This document shows positions 1 through 9,967 of a stretch of DNA of 64,000 nucleotides, piece after piece. The notes below the pieces were generated by a model that worked only from the letters and a program-made list of their open reading frames with translations, made no database searches and was not told where the DNA came from. How positions within the stretch are numbered: position 1 is the first letter of the stretch; the number at the start of each line of letters is the position of its first letter. Origin of the DNA: Actinoallomurus purpureus (GTDB taxonomy: Bacteria > Actinomycetota > Actinomycetes > Streptosporangiales > Streptosporangiaceae); contig NZ_JAMXMY010000007.1 of NCBI RefSeq assembly GCF_024055795.1, positions 248,001 through 312,000 of the forward strand, written 5' to 3'. A program made the position numbers and the translations under genes.

Positions 1-1094
1 CCGCGCTCGAGCTCCTCCTCGGTGATGCCGTGCTCGGCCACACTGGCGACCTCCTCGCGGCAGATCTCGAGGACCTCGTCGACCTTGGCCGGCAGGCACC
101 CGGCATACACCCCGAAGATGCCGGTGTCGGCGTACTGGGAGTTGTAGCTGTACACCGAGTAGGCCAGGCCGCGCTTCTCGCGGATCTCCTGGAACAGACG
201 GGAGGACATCCCGCCGCCGAGCGCGGCGTTCAGCACGCCGAGGGCGAAGCGCCGCTCGTCGGTGCGGGTGATCCCGACGGTGCCGAGGATCAGGTTGGCC
301 TGCTCGGTGGGGCGGACGATCGACCGCACACCCGAGCTCGGCACCGCGCCGGGCCCGCCGATCCGCGGCGTGCTGGGCAGCTGCCCGCGATCGCCGAGCA
401 CGCCCTCGAACGCCGCCTGGACGTGGCGCACGACCTCGTCGTGGTCGACGTTGCCGGCGGCCGAGACGACGAGGTTCTGCGGGATGTAGCGGTCCCGGTA
501 GTACCGCGCGATGCGGTCCCGGCCGATCCCGCTGATCGACTCGACCGTCCCGAGGATCGGCCGGCCCAGCGGAGTGTCGCCGAACAGCGCCTCGGAGAAC
601 TCGTCGTGCACCGCGTCGGTGGGGTCGTCGTCGTGCATGGCGATCTCTTCGAGGATCACCCCGCGCTCGGCGTCGACGTCCTGCGGCTCGATGAGGGAGT
701 TCGTCACCATGTCGGAGACGACGTCGATGGCCAGCGGCATCTCGGAGTCCAGCACCCGCGCGTAGTAGCAGGTGTACTCCTTGGCGGTGAAGGCGTTCAT
801 CTCGCCGCCCGCCGCGTCCATCAGCGAGGAGATCTCCAGCGCGGTGCGCTTGCGCGTGCCCTTGAACAGCAGGTGCTCGAGATAGTGGCTCGCGCCGGTG
901 TCCTCGATCGACTCGTCGCGCGAGCCGACCCCGGCCCAGATGCCGAAGGCCACCGAACGCACGGTCGGCACGGTCTCGGTGACGACGCGCAGCCCGCCCG
1001 GCAGGACGGTCCGCCGGACCACCCCGGCGCCGTCGGCGCCGGGGTGTACGACGAAGGTGGAGCCGGGCTCCTGCTCTCTGGCGAGAACCGTCAT
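1..1094 (-). CDS. M16 family zinc metallopeptidase, C-terminus cut by window edge
   Basis: About 364 residues of a pitrilysin/insulinase-family peptidase are visible; the C-terminal part lies beyond the left edge. The zinc-binding inverted motif HYLEH is present around residue 60 in the context [15 protein letters not shown], and the typical downstream segment with [10 protein letters not shown] follows. The ATG at 1094 overlaps the TGA stop of pnp by four bases (ATGA), so the two genes are translationally coupled. In actinomycetes and Bacillus this peptidase commonly follows pnp (PepR/YmxG type). It is expected to be a cytoplasmic zinc-dependent protease of unknown natural substrate. The start is well supported by the coupling. 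Confidence 0.93.
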   Translation of the reverse strand, partial: MTVLAREQEPGSTFVVHPGADGAGVVRRTVLPGGLRVVTETVPTVRSVAFGIWAGVGSRDESIEDTGASHYLEHLLFKGTRKRTALEISSLMDAAGGEMNAFTAKEYTCYYARVLDSEMPLAIDVVSDMVTNSLIEPQDVDAERGVILEEIAMHDDDPTDAVHDEFSEALFGDTPLGRPILGTVESISGIGRDRIARYYRDRYIPQNLVVSAAGNVDHDEVVRHVQAAFEGVLGDRGQLPSTPRIGGPGAVPSSGVRSIVRPTEQANLILGTVGITRTDERRFALGVLNAALGGGMSSRLFQEIREKRGLAYSVYSYNSQYADTGIFGVYAGCLPAKVDEVLEICREEVASVAEHGITEEELER

Positions 1095-3442
1095 GAGTTG
1101 CGGTCGCTGTCGCCCCGGCCGCCGCCGCCACTGCTTCGGGTACGTCGCCGGCGGGGGCGCTCACCCCCATCGCGGCTCTCGCGGCGCTCCGGACGCTCGG
1201 TCTCGGCGCCGTCCTCCGCGGGGGCCGCCGCGTCGTCGCCGCCGGAGCCGTTGGCCTCGGCGGCCGCCGCCTCCTGCTCGACGACCTCGACCGGCACCAG
1301 CGACAGCTTGCCGCGGGAGTCGATCTCGCTGACCTCGACCTGGATCTTCTCGCCGACCTTGATGACGTCGTCGATGTTCTCGATCCGCGCGCCGCCGTGC
1401 AGCTTGCGGATCTGTGAGACGTGCAGCAGGCCGTCCTTGCCGGGCAGCAGCGACACGAAGGCGCCGAACGTGGTGGTCTTCACCACCGTGCCGAGGTAGC
1501 GCTCGCCGACCTCCGGCATGTGCGGGTTGGCGATCGAGTTGATCGCCTGCCGCGCGGCCTCGGCGGACGGGCCGTCGGTGGCGCCGACGTAGATCGTGCC
1601 GTCGTCCTCGATCGTGATCTCGGCGCCGGTGTCGTCCTGGATCGAGTTGATCATCTTGCCCTTGGGGCCGATGACCTCGCCGATCTTGTCGACCGGGACC
1701 TTGATCGTGATGATCCGCGGCGCGTTCGGGCTCATCTCGCCGGGGGCCTCGATGGCCTCCTGCATGACGTCGAGGATCGCCAGCCGCGCGCCCTTGGCCT
1801 GCCTGAGCGCCCCGGCCAGGACCGAGGCCGGGATTCCGTCCAGCTTCGTGTCGAGCTGCAGAGCCGTGATCAGGTCACGGGTGCCGGCGACCTTGAAGTC
1901 CATGTCGCCGAAGGCGTCCTCGGCGCCGAGGATGTCCGTCAGCGTGACGTACTCGTCGCCCTCGTTGATCAGGCCCATCGCGATACCGGCGACCATCTGC
2001 TTGAGTGGCACGCCCGCCGACAGCAGCGACATCGTGCTGGCGCAGACGGAGCCCATCGAGGTGGAGCCGTTGGAGCCGAGCGCCTCCGACACCTGCCGGA
2101 TGGCGTACGGGAACTCCTCACGCGTCGGCAGCACCGGGAGCAGCGCACGCTCGGCGAGAGCGCCGTGCCCGATCTCGCGCCGCTTCGGCGAGCCGACGCG
2201 GCCGGTCTCACCGGTGGAGTACGGCGGGAAGTTGTAGTTGTGCATGTAGCGCTTGGTGCGGTCGGGATTGAGCGTGTCGATCATCTGTTCCATGCGGAGC
2301 ATGTTCAGCGTCGTCACGCCCATGATCTGGGTCTCACCGCGCTCGAACAGCGCCGAGCCGTGCACGCGGGGAACGACGCCGACCTCGGCGGTCAGCTGGC
2401 GGATGTCCTTCACGCCACGGCCGTCGATGCGGACCTTCTCCGCGATGACCCGCTCACGCACGAGCTTCTTGGTCAGCGCGCGGAACGCGGCGCTGATCTC
2501 CTTCTCGCGCTCGACGAAGTCCGGGCCGACCTTCTCGGCGGCCAGCGCCTTGACACGGTCCAGCTCGGTCTCGCGCTCCTGCTTGCCCGCGATCGTGAGC
2601 GCCTGCGCCAGCTCCGTGCGGACGGCGGCCTCGACGGCGGCGTACACGTCGTCCTGGTAGTCCAGGAAGATCGGGTAGTCGGCCGTCTCCTTGGACGACT
2701 GCTCGGCGAGGCGGCTCTGCGCCTGGCAGAGCACCTTGATGAACGGCTTGGCGGCCTCGAGGCCCTCCGCGACCGTCTCCTCGGTCGGCGCGACCGCGCC
2801 CTCGGCGACGAGGTTCAGCGTGCCCGTCGTCGACTCCGCCTCGACCATCATGATCGCGACGTCGCCGTCCTCGAGCACCCGGCCGGCCACGACCATGTCG
2901 AACGTCGCGCGCTCGAGCTCGGGGTGGGTCGGGAACGCCACCCACTGGCCCTCGATCAGCGCGACACGCACGCCGCCGATCGGGCCGGAGAACGGCAGGC
3001 CCGCGATCTGCGTGGACATCGACGCGGCGTTGATCGCGACGACGTCGTACAGGTGGTCCGGGTGCAGGGCGAGGATCGTCTCGACGATCTGGATCTCGTT
3101 GCGCAGGCCCTTCTTGAACGAGGGGCGCAGCGGCCGGTCGATCAGCCGGCAGGTGAGGATGGCGTCCTCGCTCGGCCGGCCCTCGCGGCGGAAGAACGAG
3201 CCGGGGATGCGCCCGGCGGCGTACATCCGCTCCTCGACGTCGACCGTGAGCGGGAAGAAGTCGAGGTTCTCCTTCGGCTTCTTCGACGCGGTGGTCGCGG
3301 ACAGGACCATCGTCTCGTCGTCCAGGTAGACGACGGCGGAACCGGCCGCCTGGCGGGCGAGCCGTCCGGTCTCGAACCGGATCGTGCGTTGGCCGAATGA
3401 GCCGTTGTCAATGACGGCTTCGGCGATCTTCACACCATCCAC
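1091..3442 (-). CDS. pnp: polyribonucleotide nucleotidyltransferase (PNPase)
   Basis: This 783-residue protein is the phosphorolytic 3'-to-5' exoribonuclease and polymerase of the RNA decay machinery. Two RNase PH domains come first, with the family signature [17 protein letters not shown] in the second. A KH domain follows with the VIGPKGKMI loop, then an S1 domain ([20 protein letters not shown]). The tail is Glu/Arg-rich and disordered, as is usual in actinomycete PNPases. A GTG start at 3442 is chosen because AAGGAGG lies nine bases upstream and the N-terminus [17 protein letters not shown] matches the family. It lies downstream of rpsO, the classic arrangement in which pnp can be co-transcribed or separately initiated. 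Confidence 0.98.
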   Translation of the reverse strand: MDGVKIAEAVIDNGSFGQRTIRFETGRLARQAAGSAVVYLDDETMVLSATTASKKPKENLDFFPLTVDVEERMYAAGRIPGSFFRREGRPSEDAILTCRLIDRPLRPSFKKGLRNEIQIVETILALHPDHLYDVVAINAASMSTQIAGLPFSGPIGGVRVALIEGQWVAFPTHPELERATFDMVVAGRVLEDGDVAIMMVEAESTTGTLNLVAEGAVAPTEETVAEGLEAAKPFIKVLCQAQSRLAEQSSKETADYPIFLDYQDDVYAAVEAAVRTELAQALTIAGKQERETELDRVKALAAEKVGPDFVEREKEISAAFRALTKKLVRERVIAEKVRIDGRGVKDIRQLTAEVGVVPRVHGSALFERGETQIMGVTTLNMLRMEQMIDTLNPDRTKRYMHNYNFPPYSTGETGRVGSPKRREIGHGALAERALLPVLPTREEFPYAIRQVSEALGSNGSTSMGSVCASTMSLLSAGVPLKQMVAGIAMGLINEGDEYVTLTDILGAEDAFGDMDFKVAGTRDLITALQLDTKLDGIPASVLAGALRQAKGARLAILDVMQEAIEAPGEMSPNAPRIITIKVPVDKIGEVIGPKGKMINSIQDDTGAEITIEDDGTIYVGATDGPSAEAARQAINSIANPHMPEVGERYLGTVVKTTTFGAFVSLLPGKDGLLHVSQIRKLHGGARIENIDDVIKVGEKIQVEVSEIDSRGKLSLVPVEVVEQEAAAAEANGSGGDDAAAPAEDGAETERPERRESRDGGERPRRRRTRSSGGGGRGDSDRNS

Positions 3443-3631
3443 GATGTGAAACCTCCTTGGTTGGGTCGACCCCGCATCCGGACCCGGAGGTGCAGCGCTC
3501 TGGTAAGAGGTGCCGGTCTTCGATCGAAGCCGTCGGATCGCGTCTTGGGGATCCGAGGGCCACTACCGAGGACCGGCCCCCGACACACCGTACGGGCGGG
3601 CGGTAGCGGGTTCTGTGGAGTTATACGAAGA

Positions 3632-3657
3632 GAGGGAGCGGCATGCGCCGCTCCCTC
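3632..3657 (-). terminator. hairpin downstream of rpsO
   Basis: A perfect 11-bp inverted repeat (GAGGGAGCGGC and its complement) with a 4-base ATGC loop starts eight bases after the rpsO stop. Only a weak T-rich stretch follows on the minus strand. It may work as an attenuating terminator or RNA-processing stem between rpsO and pnp rather than a full stop. The 222-bp rpsO-pnp gap shows no gene. Confidence 0.75.
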
Positions 3658-3664
3658 CCGGACG

Positions 3665-3934
3665 TTATCGGCGGAGGCCGAGACGCTCGATCAGCTGCCG
3701 GTATCGGTTGATGTCCTTCTTCTGCAGGTACTTCAGAAGACGACGACGGCGGCCGACCATCAGAAGCAGGCCACGACGGCTGTGGTGATCGTGCTTGTGG
3801 GTCTTGAGGTGCTCGGTGAGCTCGTTGATCCGCTTGGTGAGCACGGCGACCTGAACCTCGGGCGACCCGGTGTCACCCTCGGCGGTGGCGTACTCGGCCA
3901 TGATCTGCTTCTTGGCGGCGGTGTCCAGCGACAC
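3665..3934 (-). CDS. rpsO: 30S ribosomal protein S15
   Basis: The 89-residue length and sequence are those of bacterial S15. The protein binds the three-way junction of 16S rRNA and helps assemble the small-subunit platform. Family segments seen include [33 protein letters not shown] and the C-terminal [12 protein letters not shown]. The start is GTG at 3934 with AAGGAG five bases upstream. It lies between ribF and pnp, as in many actinomycetes. A hairpin follows directly. Confidence 0.98.
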   Translation of the reverse strand: MSLDTAAKKQIMAEYATAEGDTGSPEVQVAVLTKRINELTEHLKTHKHDHHSRRGLLLMVGRRRRLLKYLQKKDINRYRQLIERLGLRR

Positions 3935-4128
3935 AGCTCTCCTTCTCTATCGGGTACGCGGTATGGAGTTCGAATGCACCCGGAAACCATGCGTACCCAC
4001 AGTCTCCTGGGTGAATGGGCCATGACGGTGAGCCGTCTCGCCCTTCGCGGGGGCAGCCAGCGACTGCCGGTCACTTCCCCAGCGGCAAATCACGGTACCA
4101 CGTCATGCCGAGCAGCCCATTATCAAGC

Positions 4129-5142
4129 TCAACGCGGGTGTCTGCCGGGATGTTCCCCGCGCGTCCCCGTTGGGCGCGAGCCGGTGAGCTCCCGGGCGCG
4201 CTCGACGTCACGCCGCATCTGCTCGATCAGCGATTCGATCGAATCGAACTTCAGCGTGTCGCGCAGCCGGGCGGTGAAGTCGACGCTCACGTGCTCGCCG
4301 TACAGGTCGAGGTCGTCGCGGTCCAGCGCGTACGCCTCGACCGTGCGCTCCTCCCCCGCGAACGTCGGGTTGGTGCCGATGGAGATCGCCGCCGGCCAGC
4401 AGGCGTCCGGGAATCCGGCCGAGCCGTCGCTCCGGACCCGGCCGTAGCCGGCGCAGTTCAGGTAGCCGGCGTACACCCCGTCGCCCGGGATCGCCGTGTG
4501 CGGCAGCGTCTCCAGGTTGGCGGTCGGGAAGCCGAGCTCACGGCCGCGGCGCGCGCCGCGTACGACGACGCCCTCCACCCGGTGTGGACGGCCGAGCAGC
4601 TGCGCGGCCCCGTCGACGTCTCCGGTGGCGAGCCGCTCGCGGATCCGTGTCGAGGAGATCGGCTCCCCGTTCGCGACGAGAGGGACGCCTTCCGCCTCGA
4701 AGTCGTACTTGTCCCCCAGCTCCCGCAGCAGGGCGACGTCTCCGCGCGCCTTGTGGCCGAAGCGGAAGTCCTCCCCCACGACGACGCGGGCCGCGTGCAG
4801 CCGGTCGACGAGGACCGACTGGACGAACTCGTCGGGCCCCATCCGCGACAGCTCCAGCGTGAACGGCAGGATCATGACGGCGTCGGCCCCCAGGCCCGCC
4901 AGCAGCTCGGCGCGCCGTTTCGGCGTACACAGCAGCGGCGGGTGTGTGCCGGGGCGCACGACCTCGTCCGGATGCGGATCGAACGTGATCACCACCGCCG
5001 GCAGTCCGAGCTCGCGCGCGAACTCCGACGCCCGGGCGACGATGCGCTGGTGCCCCAGGTGCACCCCGTCGAACACGCCGATGGTGACGACGGACCTGCC
5101 CCAGTCGGCGGGCACCTCGTCGAGGCCATGCCAGCGTCGCAC
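4129..5142 (-). CDS. ribF: bifunctional riboflavin kinase / FAD synthetase
   Basis: A 337-residue protein that converts riboflavin to FMN and FMN to FAD in the cytoplasm. The N-terminal nucleotidyltransferase domain has GVFDGVHLGHQ with the HLGH adenylylation motif, and ISSTRIRERL further on. The C-terminal flavokinase domain has the GFPTANLE motif and a GTNPTFAGEERTVEAY segment. The start is GTG at 5142 with a GGGG-rich ribosome site upstream. It is transcribed towards rpsO and is divergent from the membrane protein at 5220. Length is normal for the family. Confidence 0.96.
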   Translation of the reverse strand: MRRWHGLDEVPADWGRSVVTIGVFDGVHLGHQRIVARASEFARELGLPAVVITFDPHPDEVVRPGTHPPLLCTPKRRAELLAGLGADAVMILPFTLELSRMGPDEFVQSVLVDRLHAARVVVGEDFRFGHKARGDVALLRELGDKYDFEAEGVPLVANGEPISSTRIRERLATGDVDGAAQLLGRPHRVEGVVVRGARRGRELGFPTANLETLPHTAIPGDGVYAGYLNCAGYGRVRSDGSAGFPDACWPAAISIGTNPTFAGEERTVEAYALDRDDLDLYGEHVSVDFTARLRDTLKFDSIESLIEQMRRDVERARELTGSRPTGTRGEHPGRHPR

Positions 5143-5219
5143 CTGTCCACCCCTTTTCGCGGTCGTCTAAAGCCTGCCACACCGATGACAGCGGATGGGT
5201 TTCGGCTCATGATCAGGGC

Positions 5220-6617
5220 ATGCCCCTCGCCTGGAGACCCGTGCTGGCGATCAGCATCGCAGCCGGCGTCGTACTGACCGCGTTGAGCGCCCGGTACGGC
5301 TATCACCGCGACGAACTCTACTTCCGCGTCGTCGGCGCCCATCCGGCGTGGGGGTATCCGGACCAGCCTCCGCTCGTCCCGCTGTACGCCGCCCTCGCCG
5401 GAGGCTCGCTCGTCCTGCTGCGCCTGCCCGCGACGCTGGCGTTCATGGCGGGGACGGTGCTCACCGCGCTGACCGCCCGGGAGATGGGCGGCGGTCCGCG
5501 CGCCCAGACGGTCGCGGCCCTGGCGTGGGCGGTCACGCCCGCCCTGGCGGTCGGCGGGCACCTCATGCAGCCGACGATCTTCGATGTGGTGGCCTGGACC
5601 GCGGTGACCTTCCTGGTCACCCGCTGGGTACGGGTGCGGGACGACCGTCTGCTGCTCGGCGTCGGCCTCGTCACGGCCGTCGCACTGCAGATCAAGTTCC
5701 TGATCGTCTTCTTCCTCGCCGCGCTGGCCCTGGGAGTCCTCCTGGCCGGCCCGCGCGACCTGCTGCGCCGCCCGCTGCTGTACGCCGGTGCGGCGGTGAC
5801 CGTGCTCGCCTGGCTGCCCGGACTGTGGTGGCAGGGCCGGCACGGCTGGCCGCAGCTGGAGATGGGCCGGATCATCGCGGCCAAGGACACCGACGGCGGG
5901 CGGCTGGGCTTCCTGCCCTGGCAGGTGGTCGACACCGGTGTCTTCACCGCGCCGATCTGGATCGCGGGACTGGTGCGCCTGTGGCGCGGGCCGTGGCGGC
6001 TGTTCGTCTGGGCGTACGCGTTCCTCCTGCTCGTCTTCCTGATCACCGGCGGAAAGCACTACTACATGATGGGCGCGTACCCCGCGCTGTGGGCGGCCGG
6101 CGCCCAGGTCGTCGAGCGGTGGCGGCTGCGGTCGGTGATGTTCGGCGTCGTGGCGCTCACGACCGTCGGACTGCTGCTCCCGATATATCCGCTGCGGACC
6201 CTGCACGCGACGCCGGAGGCGGCGATCAGTTACGACGCCCGCGAGACCGTCGGCTGGCGGGAGCTCACGGCGGCGGTGGCGAAGGCGTATCGCCCCGGCT
6301 ACGTCATCCTGGCCGGCGACTACGGCGTCGCCGGCGCGATCGACCGGTACGGCGCGGCGTACGGCCTCCCGAAGGCCTACAGCGGCCACAACGGCCTGTG
6401 GTACCTCGGACGGCCTCGGAACGACGATGCGCCCGTTCTCGTCCTGCCCGCGGAGCGGGAGGTCCTCACGCGGTACTGGTCGGACGTCCAGGTCGCGGGG
6501 AGAGTCGACGACGGCGTGCGGATCGACAACGAGGAGCAGGGGCAGCCGATCTGGATCTGCCGAGGTCAACGCGTGCCCTGGGACCGCCTGTGGCCGCGGC
6601 TGAAGCGGCTCGCCTGA
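5220..6617 (+). CDS. polytopic membrane glycosyltransferase of the ArnT/PMT type
   Basis: This 465-residue integral membrane protein resembles the PMT_2 (GT39/GT83-like) glycosyltransferases, which use polyprenyl-phosphate sugars outside the membrane. The first periplasmic loop carries the acidic RDELYF motif, with its Asp-Glu pair, right after the first membrane helix. It is followed by AHPAWGYPDQPPLVPLYA, a typical loop of this family. About ten hydrophobic helices and a soluble C-terminal part follow. The ATG at 5220 has only a weak ribosome site. It diverges from ribF by 77 bp. The acceptor and sugar cannot be deduced. Confidence 0.82.
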   Translation: MPLAWRPVLAISIAAGVVLTALSARYGYHRDELYFRVVGAHPAWGYPDQPPLVPLYAALAGGSLVLLRLPATLAFMAGTVLTALTAREMGGGPRAQTVAALAWAVTPALAVGGHLMQPTIFDVVAWTAVTFLVTRWVRVRDDRLLLGVGLVTAVALQIKFLIVFFLAALALGVLLAGPRDLLRRPLLYAGAAVTVLAWLPGLWWQGRHGWPQLEMGRIIAAKDTDGGRLGFLPWQVVDTGVFTAPIWIAGLVRLWRGPWRLFVWAYAFLLLVFLITGGKHYYMMGAYPALWAAGAQVVERWRLRSVMFGVVALTTVGLLLPIYPLRTLHATPEAAISYDARETVGWRELTAAVAKAYRPGYVILAGDYGVAGAIDRYGAAYGLPKAYSGHNGLWYLGRPRNDDAPVLVLPAEREVLTRYWSDVQVAGRVDDGVRIDNEEQGQPIWICRGQRVPWDRLWPRLKRLA

Positions 6618-6669
6618 CGCCGTCGGGGCCGCCGCCTCGGAAACACGACACGCGGGGAAGGCAGGTGGG

Positions 6670-6825
6670 CTACAGCGGGCGGTCGGAGGCGTAGGGGCGC
6701 AGGCGGACCTGGATCTCGCCGCAGACACAGCGACTGTAGGTGACGACGCCCTCGGAGGTGAAGTGCCGGGAGAGCACCTCGTAGACGTCGGACTCGGGCC
6801 AGCCACAGGTCGGGCACTCGCTCAC
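6670..6825 (-). CDS. 51-residue zinc-ribbon-like protein
   Basis: A short reading frame encodes 51 residues with two cysteine pairs, CPTCG at positions 4-8 and CVCG at 33-36. That spacing would hold one zinc ion, as in rubredoxin-like or zinc-ribbon knuckles. A GTG start at 6825 is chosen because GGAG lies about nine bases upstream and because it places the first knuckle at the N-terminus. The longer in-frame upstream extension has no such support. Function is unknown. Similar small proteins are common in actinomycetes and may bind nucleic acid. Confidence 0.6.
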   Translation of the reverse strand: MSECPTCGWPESDVYEVLSRHFTSEGVVTYSRCVCGEIQVRLRPYASDRPL

Positions 6826-6853
6826 CGGAAGACTCCGCCTATGCGTCGCGTCG

Positions 6854-6888
6854 GGTGTAATCGAATAGATTGAGAAGACACTTACACC
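6854..6888. promoter_or_regulatory. inverted repeat between divergent genes
   Basis: GGTGTAA at 6854-6860 and its exact complement TTACACC at 6882-6888 flank an AT-rich spacer, which is rare in this sequence. The site lies in the 88-bp gap between the zinc-ribbon gene and the CGNR regulator. An overlapping small palindrome CTTA-CACC-TAAG is also present. It could be an operator for the neighbouring regulator; this is inference. Confidence 0.35.
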
Positions 6889-6913
6889 TAAGCACATCCG
6901 GGAAGATGGGGCA

Positions 6914-7453
6914 ATGCGGATAACCGGCTACAAGAGCCATGGGGTAGGGGCCGCCGCCGCCCTCGTCAACGCGGTGACGAGCCGCGAGGGAGACGACGGC
7001 GACGACGCGCTGCGCGCGGTCCTCGGCGAACACGGGTTCTTCGTGCAGCGCTTCACTCCGGCGACCGCCGCCGAGCTGCGGCCGTGGGCGCGGACGCTCC
7101 GCTCCTTCTTCGAGGCCGAGAGCCTCGACGCCGCGGTGGGGCTGCTCAACGATCTGCTGTCGGACGTGCCGATGCATCCGCACCTGGCCGACCACGACGA
7201 ACTGGGGTTGCACGTCCACCACGCGCCGCCCGAGGTGGACCTGGCGCACCGGGTCCGCGCCACGACGCTGATGAACCTCGCCGAGCTGCTCTGCGACCAC
7301 GGCATCGACCGGATCGGCGTATGCGCGGCCGACGACTGCGACCGGGTGTACGCCGACGACTCCCGCGGCGGGCGCCGCCGGTTCTGCTCCGACGGCTGCG
7401 CCAACCGGACCAACGTCGCCGCCTACCGCGCCCGCCGCCGGCGGCCCGCCTGA
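6914..7453 (+). CDS. CGNR-type zinc-finger transcriptional regulator
   Basis: A 179-residue protein with an N-terminal ABATE-like domain and a C-terminal CGNR zinc finger. The finger reads CAADDC, then a basic loop, then FCSDGCANRTNVAAYRARR. The four cysteines and the NVAAYRxRR DNA-contact helix are intact. The name-giving CGNR is CANR here, a Gly-to-Ala change. Proteins of this family are presumed DNA-binding regulators of unknown ligand. The ATG at 6914 follows an AT-rich promoter region with an inverted repeat. It converges with truB. Confidence 0.88.
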   Translation: MRITGYKSHGVGAAAALVNAVTSREGDDGDDALRAVLGEHGFFVQRFTPATAAELRPWARTLRSFFEAESLDAAVGLLNDLLSDVPMHPHLADHDELGLHVHHAPPEVDLAHRVRATTLMNLAELLCDHGIDRIGVCAADDCDRVYADDSRGGRRRFCSDGCANRTNVAAYRARRRRPA

Positions 7454-7520
7454 GTCTTCCGCCCGGTCCGGGGCGCGCGTCGAGGATCACCGCCGTGGAC
7501 CCTCGGCGGCGCCGCCCGTC

Positions 7521-8387
7521 TCAGGACACGAACACGGCGAGGGGCTTGGCGACCGGGCCGTGCTCCTCGACGAGGGCCAGCAGGGTGCCGTCGGGAGCGA
7601 AGACACCGATGGGGCCCCGGCCGAGCCCGGTCGCGGCCAGCCGGCCGCCGTGGGCGATCTTGCGCGCGTCGTCCTCGGAGACGTCCAGCCGCGGGAACGC
7701 GGCGGCCACCGCCTCCTCCATCGGCAGCACGGTGAACTCCTCGGCGAGCCGGTCGACCGTGTGCGCCATCGACAGGTCGTACGGGCCGACGCGGGTGCGG
7801 CGCAGGGCGGTCAGGTGCCCGCCGACGCCCAGGGCCGTCCCCAGGTCACGGGCGAGCGCCCGGATGTAGGTGCCGCTGGAACACGTGATGGTCGCGGTGA
7901 CGTCGAGGAGGTCGCCCTCGCGGCGCAGCTCACCGAGCCCGAACTCGTACACGCTGACGGTGCGCGGCTTGAGCTCGACGTCCTCGCCGGCGCGGGCCCG
8001 TTTGTACGCGCGCTGTCCGTTCACCTTGATCGCGCTGACCTGCGGCGGGATCTGCTCGATCGGGCCGGTCAGGTCGACCACGGCGTTGCGCACGGCGTCC
8101 TCGGTGACCTCGGCCGCCGAGGCCGTGGCGATGGGCTCACCCTCCGCGTCGTCGGTGTTGGTGGACTGCCCGAGCCGAATGACGGCCTCGTAGGTCTTCT
8201 CGGTGAGCGCCAGGTGCCCGAGCAGCCGGGTGGCCTTCTCGATTCCGACGACCAGCACGCCCGTCGCCATGGGGTCGAGCGTGCCGGCGTGCCCGACACG
8301 GCGGGTGCCCGCCAGCCGGCGTATCCTGCCCACGACGTCGTGGGAGGTCCAGCCGGCCGGCTTGTCGACGATGACAAGTCCGTTCAT
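7521..8387 (-). CDS. truB: tRNA pseudouridine(55) synthase
   Basis: A 288-residue TruB enzyme that makes pseudouridine 55 in the T-loop of tRNA. The catalytic-Asp motif GHAGTLDPMATGVL is present near residue 40, preceded by VDKPAGWTSHDVV. A C-terminal PUA-like region follows. The ATG at 8387 overlaps the stop of the upstream DHH phosphoesterase gene as ATGA. It is the last gene of the rimP-to-truB cluster. Confidence 0.97.
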   Translation of the reverse strand: MNGLVIVDKPAGWTSHDVVGRIRRLAGTRRVGHAGTLDPMATGVLVVGIEKATRLLGHLALTEKTYEAVIRLGQSTNTDDAEGEPIATASAAEVTEDAVRNAVVDLTGPIEQIPPQVSAIKVNGQRAYKRARAGEDVELKPRTVSVYEFGLGELRREGDLLDVTATITCSSGTYIRALARDLGTALGVGGHLTALRRTRVGPYDLSMAHTVDRLAEEFTVLPMEEAVAAAFPRLDVSEDDARKIAHGGRLAATGLGRGPIGVFAPDGTLLALVEEHGPVAKPLAVFVS

Positions 8388-9412
8388 GAGCGCGCGGCGA
8401 CCTCGATCTCCTTGAGGAGCCCGCGCAGCCGTGCGACGGCAGGCTCGACCTCGCCGTGCAGGGTGAAGCCCGCCGCGGTGGGGTGGCCGCCGCCGCCGAG
8501 GGCCACGCAGGCCATTCCGACGTCGATGCGGCCCTTCGACCGCGTGGACACCTGCCAGGCGCCTTCGTCGTCCTCCTTGAAGACGACGGCGACCTCGGCC
8601 TCGTCCGTACGGCGGACGACGTCGATGACGCCTTCGAGCAGGTCGTACGAGAGGCCGTGAGCGGCACGGTCGGCGCGCGTCACGGTCGTCCAGACCATGC
8701 CGAGCCCGCCCGCGACGTCCGGCTCCAGCCGGGCCCGGCCGAGCGCTGCCGCCAGGACCGGCAGGTAGCCGAAGGGGGCGCGGTCCCAGACCTCGCGGGC
8801 GACCCGCTCCGGCCGGATGCCCGTCGCCAGCAGCCGCTGCGCGAGGGCGTGGACCTCGGGGGTCGTGGACCGGTACTTGAACGAGCCGGTGTCGGTGGCC
8901 AGCCCGACGTACAGGTCGAGCGCGATGTCGTGGGTGAGCGGCACGCCGAGCCGGGAGATCAGGTGTTCGACGACCACGGCGGTGGCGGCGGCGCCCGGGA
9001 CGACCAGATGCGTGGTGCCGAACCACGTGTTCGACGCGTGATGGTCGATCACGATCAGCTCCCGCGCCTTGCCCGCATTGGCCGCGAGGCTGCCGAGACG
9101 ATCGCTGCCGGCCGCGTCGAACGTGATCATCACGTCCGGCTCGGTGGGGAAGTCGGCCGGGTCGGTGAGCAGATCGAGGCCGGGTAGGAAGCGCAGGATC
9201 CGCGGCACGACGAAGGCGTCGCCGAACGAGGCCGTGAACGGCTTGCCCAGCGCGCGCAGCGCCTGTGCGAACGCCAGCATCGAACCCAGCGCGTCGCCGT
9301 CCGGACAGACGTGGCAGGCGAGGCACACCTCGTCCGTCCGCTGGATCGAATCGACCGCCCTGTCCCACTCATCGGCGGCGATGGCTGCGACCTTACCCGG
9401 CGCGGAGTTCAC
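8384..9412 (-). CDS. DHH/DHHA1 phosphoesterase (NrnA-like nanoRNase / pAp phosphatase)
   Basis: This 342-residue protein belongs to the DHH superfamily of manganese-dependent phosphoesterases, which degrade short oligoribonucleotides and 3'-phosphoadenosine 5'-phosphate. Metal-binding motifs are visible: HVCPDGDALGS near residue 35, FDAAGSDRL, and IDHHASN, which names the family. The C-terminal DHHA1 motif GGGGHPTAAGF is intact. The GTG at 9412 overlaps the rbfA stop as GTGA. The place between rbfA and truB is conserved in Gram-positive bacteria. Confidence 0.93.
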   Translation of the reverse strand: MNSAPGKVAAIAADEWDRAVDSIQRTDEVCLACHVCPDGDALGSMLAFAQALRALGKPFTASFGDAFVVPRILRFLPGLDLLTDPADFPTEPDVMITFDAAGSDRLGSLAANAGKARELIVIDHHASNTWFGTTHLVVPGAAATAVVVEHLISRLGVPLTHDIALDLYVGLATDTGSFKYRSTTPEVHALAQRLLATGIRPERVAREVWDRAPFGYLPVLAAALGRARLEPDVAGGLGMVWTTVTRADRAAHGLSYDLLEGVIDVVRRTDEAEVAVVFKEDDEGAWQVSTRSKGRIDVGMACVALGGGGHPTAAGFTLHGEVEPAVARLRGLLKEIEVAARS

Positions 9413-9891
9413 GACCGGGAGTATCCCGCGTCGCCGCCACCGCCGCCGTCGGTTTCGTCAACATCGTCCTCGACGAGCGTCTCCCGGTACGGGTTGGCGT
9501 CTCCCGCGGGCCGGGCGTTCTCCGCCACCTTCGCGACCCGCTCGTCGGCGGCGCGCGCCCTGGCGAGCAGGTCGTTGATCTGGCGGGCGTTGTCCGGCAG
9601 CGCGTCCGGCACGAAGGTCAGGCTGGGCGTGTGCCGCACTCCCGTGCGCTTGCCCACCTCCGAGCGGATCACGCCCTTGGCGCTCTCCAGCGCCGCGGCG
9701 CTGTCGGCGCGCTCGGCGTCGCTGCCGTACACCGTGTAGTAGACCGTCGCGTCCCGCAGATCGTTGGTCAGCCGCGTGTCCGTCACGGTGACGAAGCCGA
9801 GCCGCGGATCCTTGATCCGCAGCTCCAGCATCTCCGCGACGATCTGCTGAATGCGATCGGCGAGCTTACGAGCCCTCGCGGGGTCGGTCAC
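9409..9891 (-). CDS. rbfA: 30S ribosome-binding factor A
   Basis: A 160-residue RbfA with the KH-like core RIKDPRLGFVTVTDTRLTNDL and the later RTGVRHTPSLTFVPD segment. It binds immature 30S subunits and supports 16S rRNA 5'-end maturation. The C-terminal Gly/Asp tail is longer than in E. coli, as in other actinomycetes. The start is GTG at 9891 with GGAGGA three bases upstream. It is coupled to the DHH gene by a GTGA overlap. Confidence 0.96.
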   Translation of the reverse strand: MTDPARARKLADRIQQIVAEMLELRIKDPRLGFVTVTDTRLTNDLRDATVYYTVYGSDAERADSAAALESAKGVIRSEVGKRTGVRHTPSLTFVPDALPDNARQINDLLARARAADERVAKVAENARPAGDANPYRETLVEDDVDETDGGGGGDAGYSRS

Positions 9892-9967
9892 AGTTCCTCC
9901 ATCGTCATTCGCCCGCTCGACCGGTTCCGGCCGGGACGTGCCCTCACCGATGCCTCGCGAACGTCAC

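Noticed and set aside
1421-3400. A 659-codon frame opposite pnp
   Set aside because: It is composition-driven: Asp, Arg, Leu and Val only, with no motif. The PNPase frame is certain.
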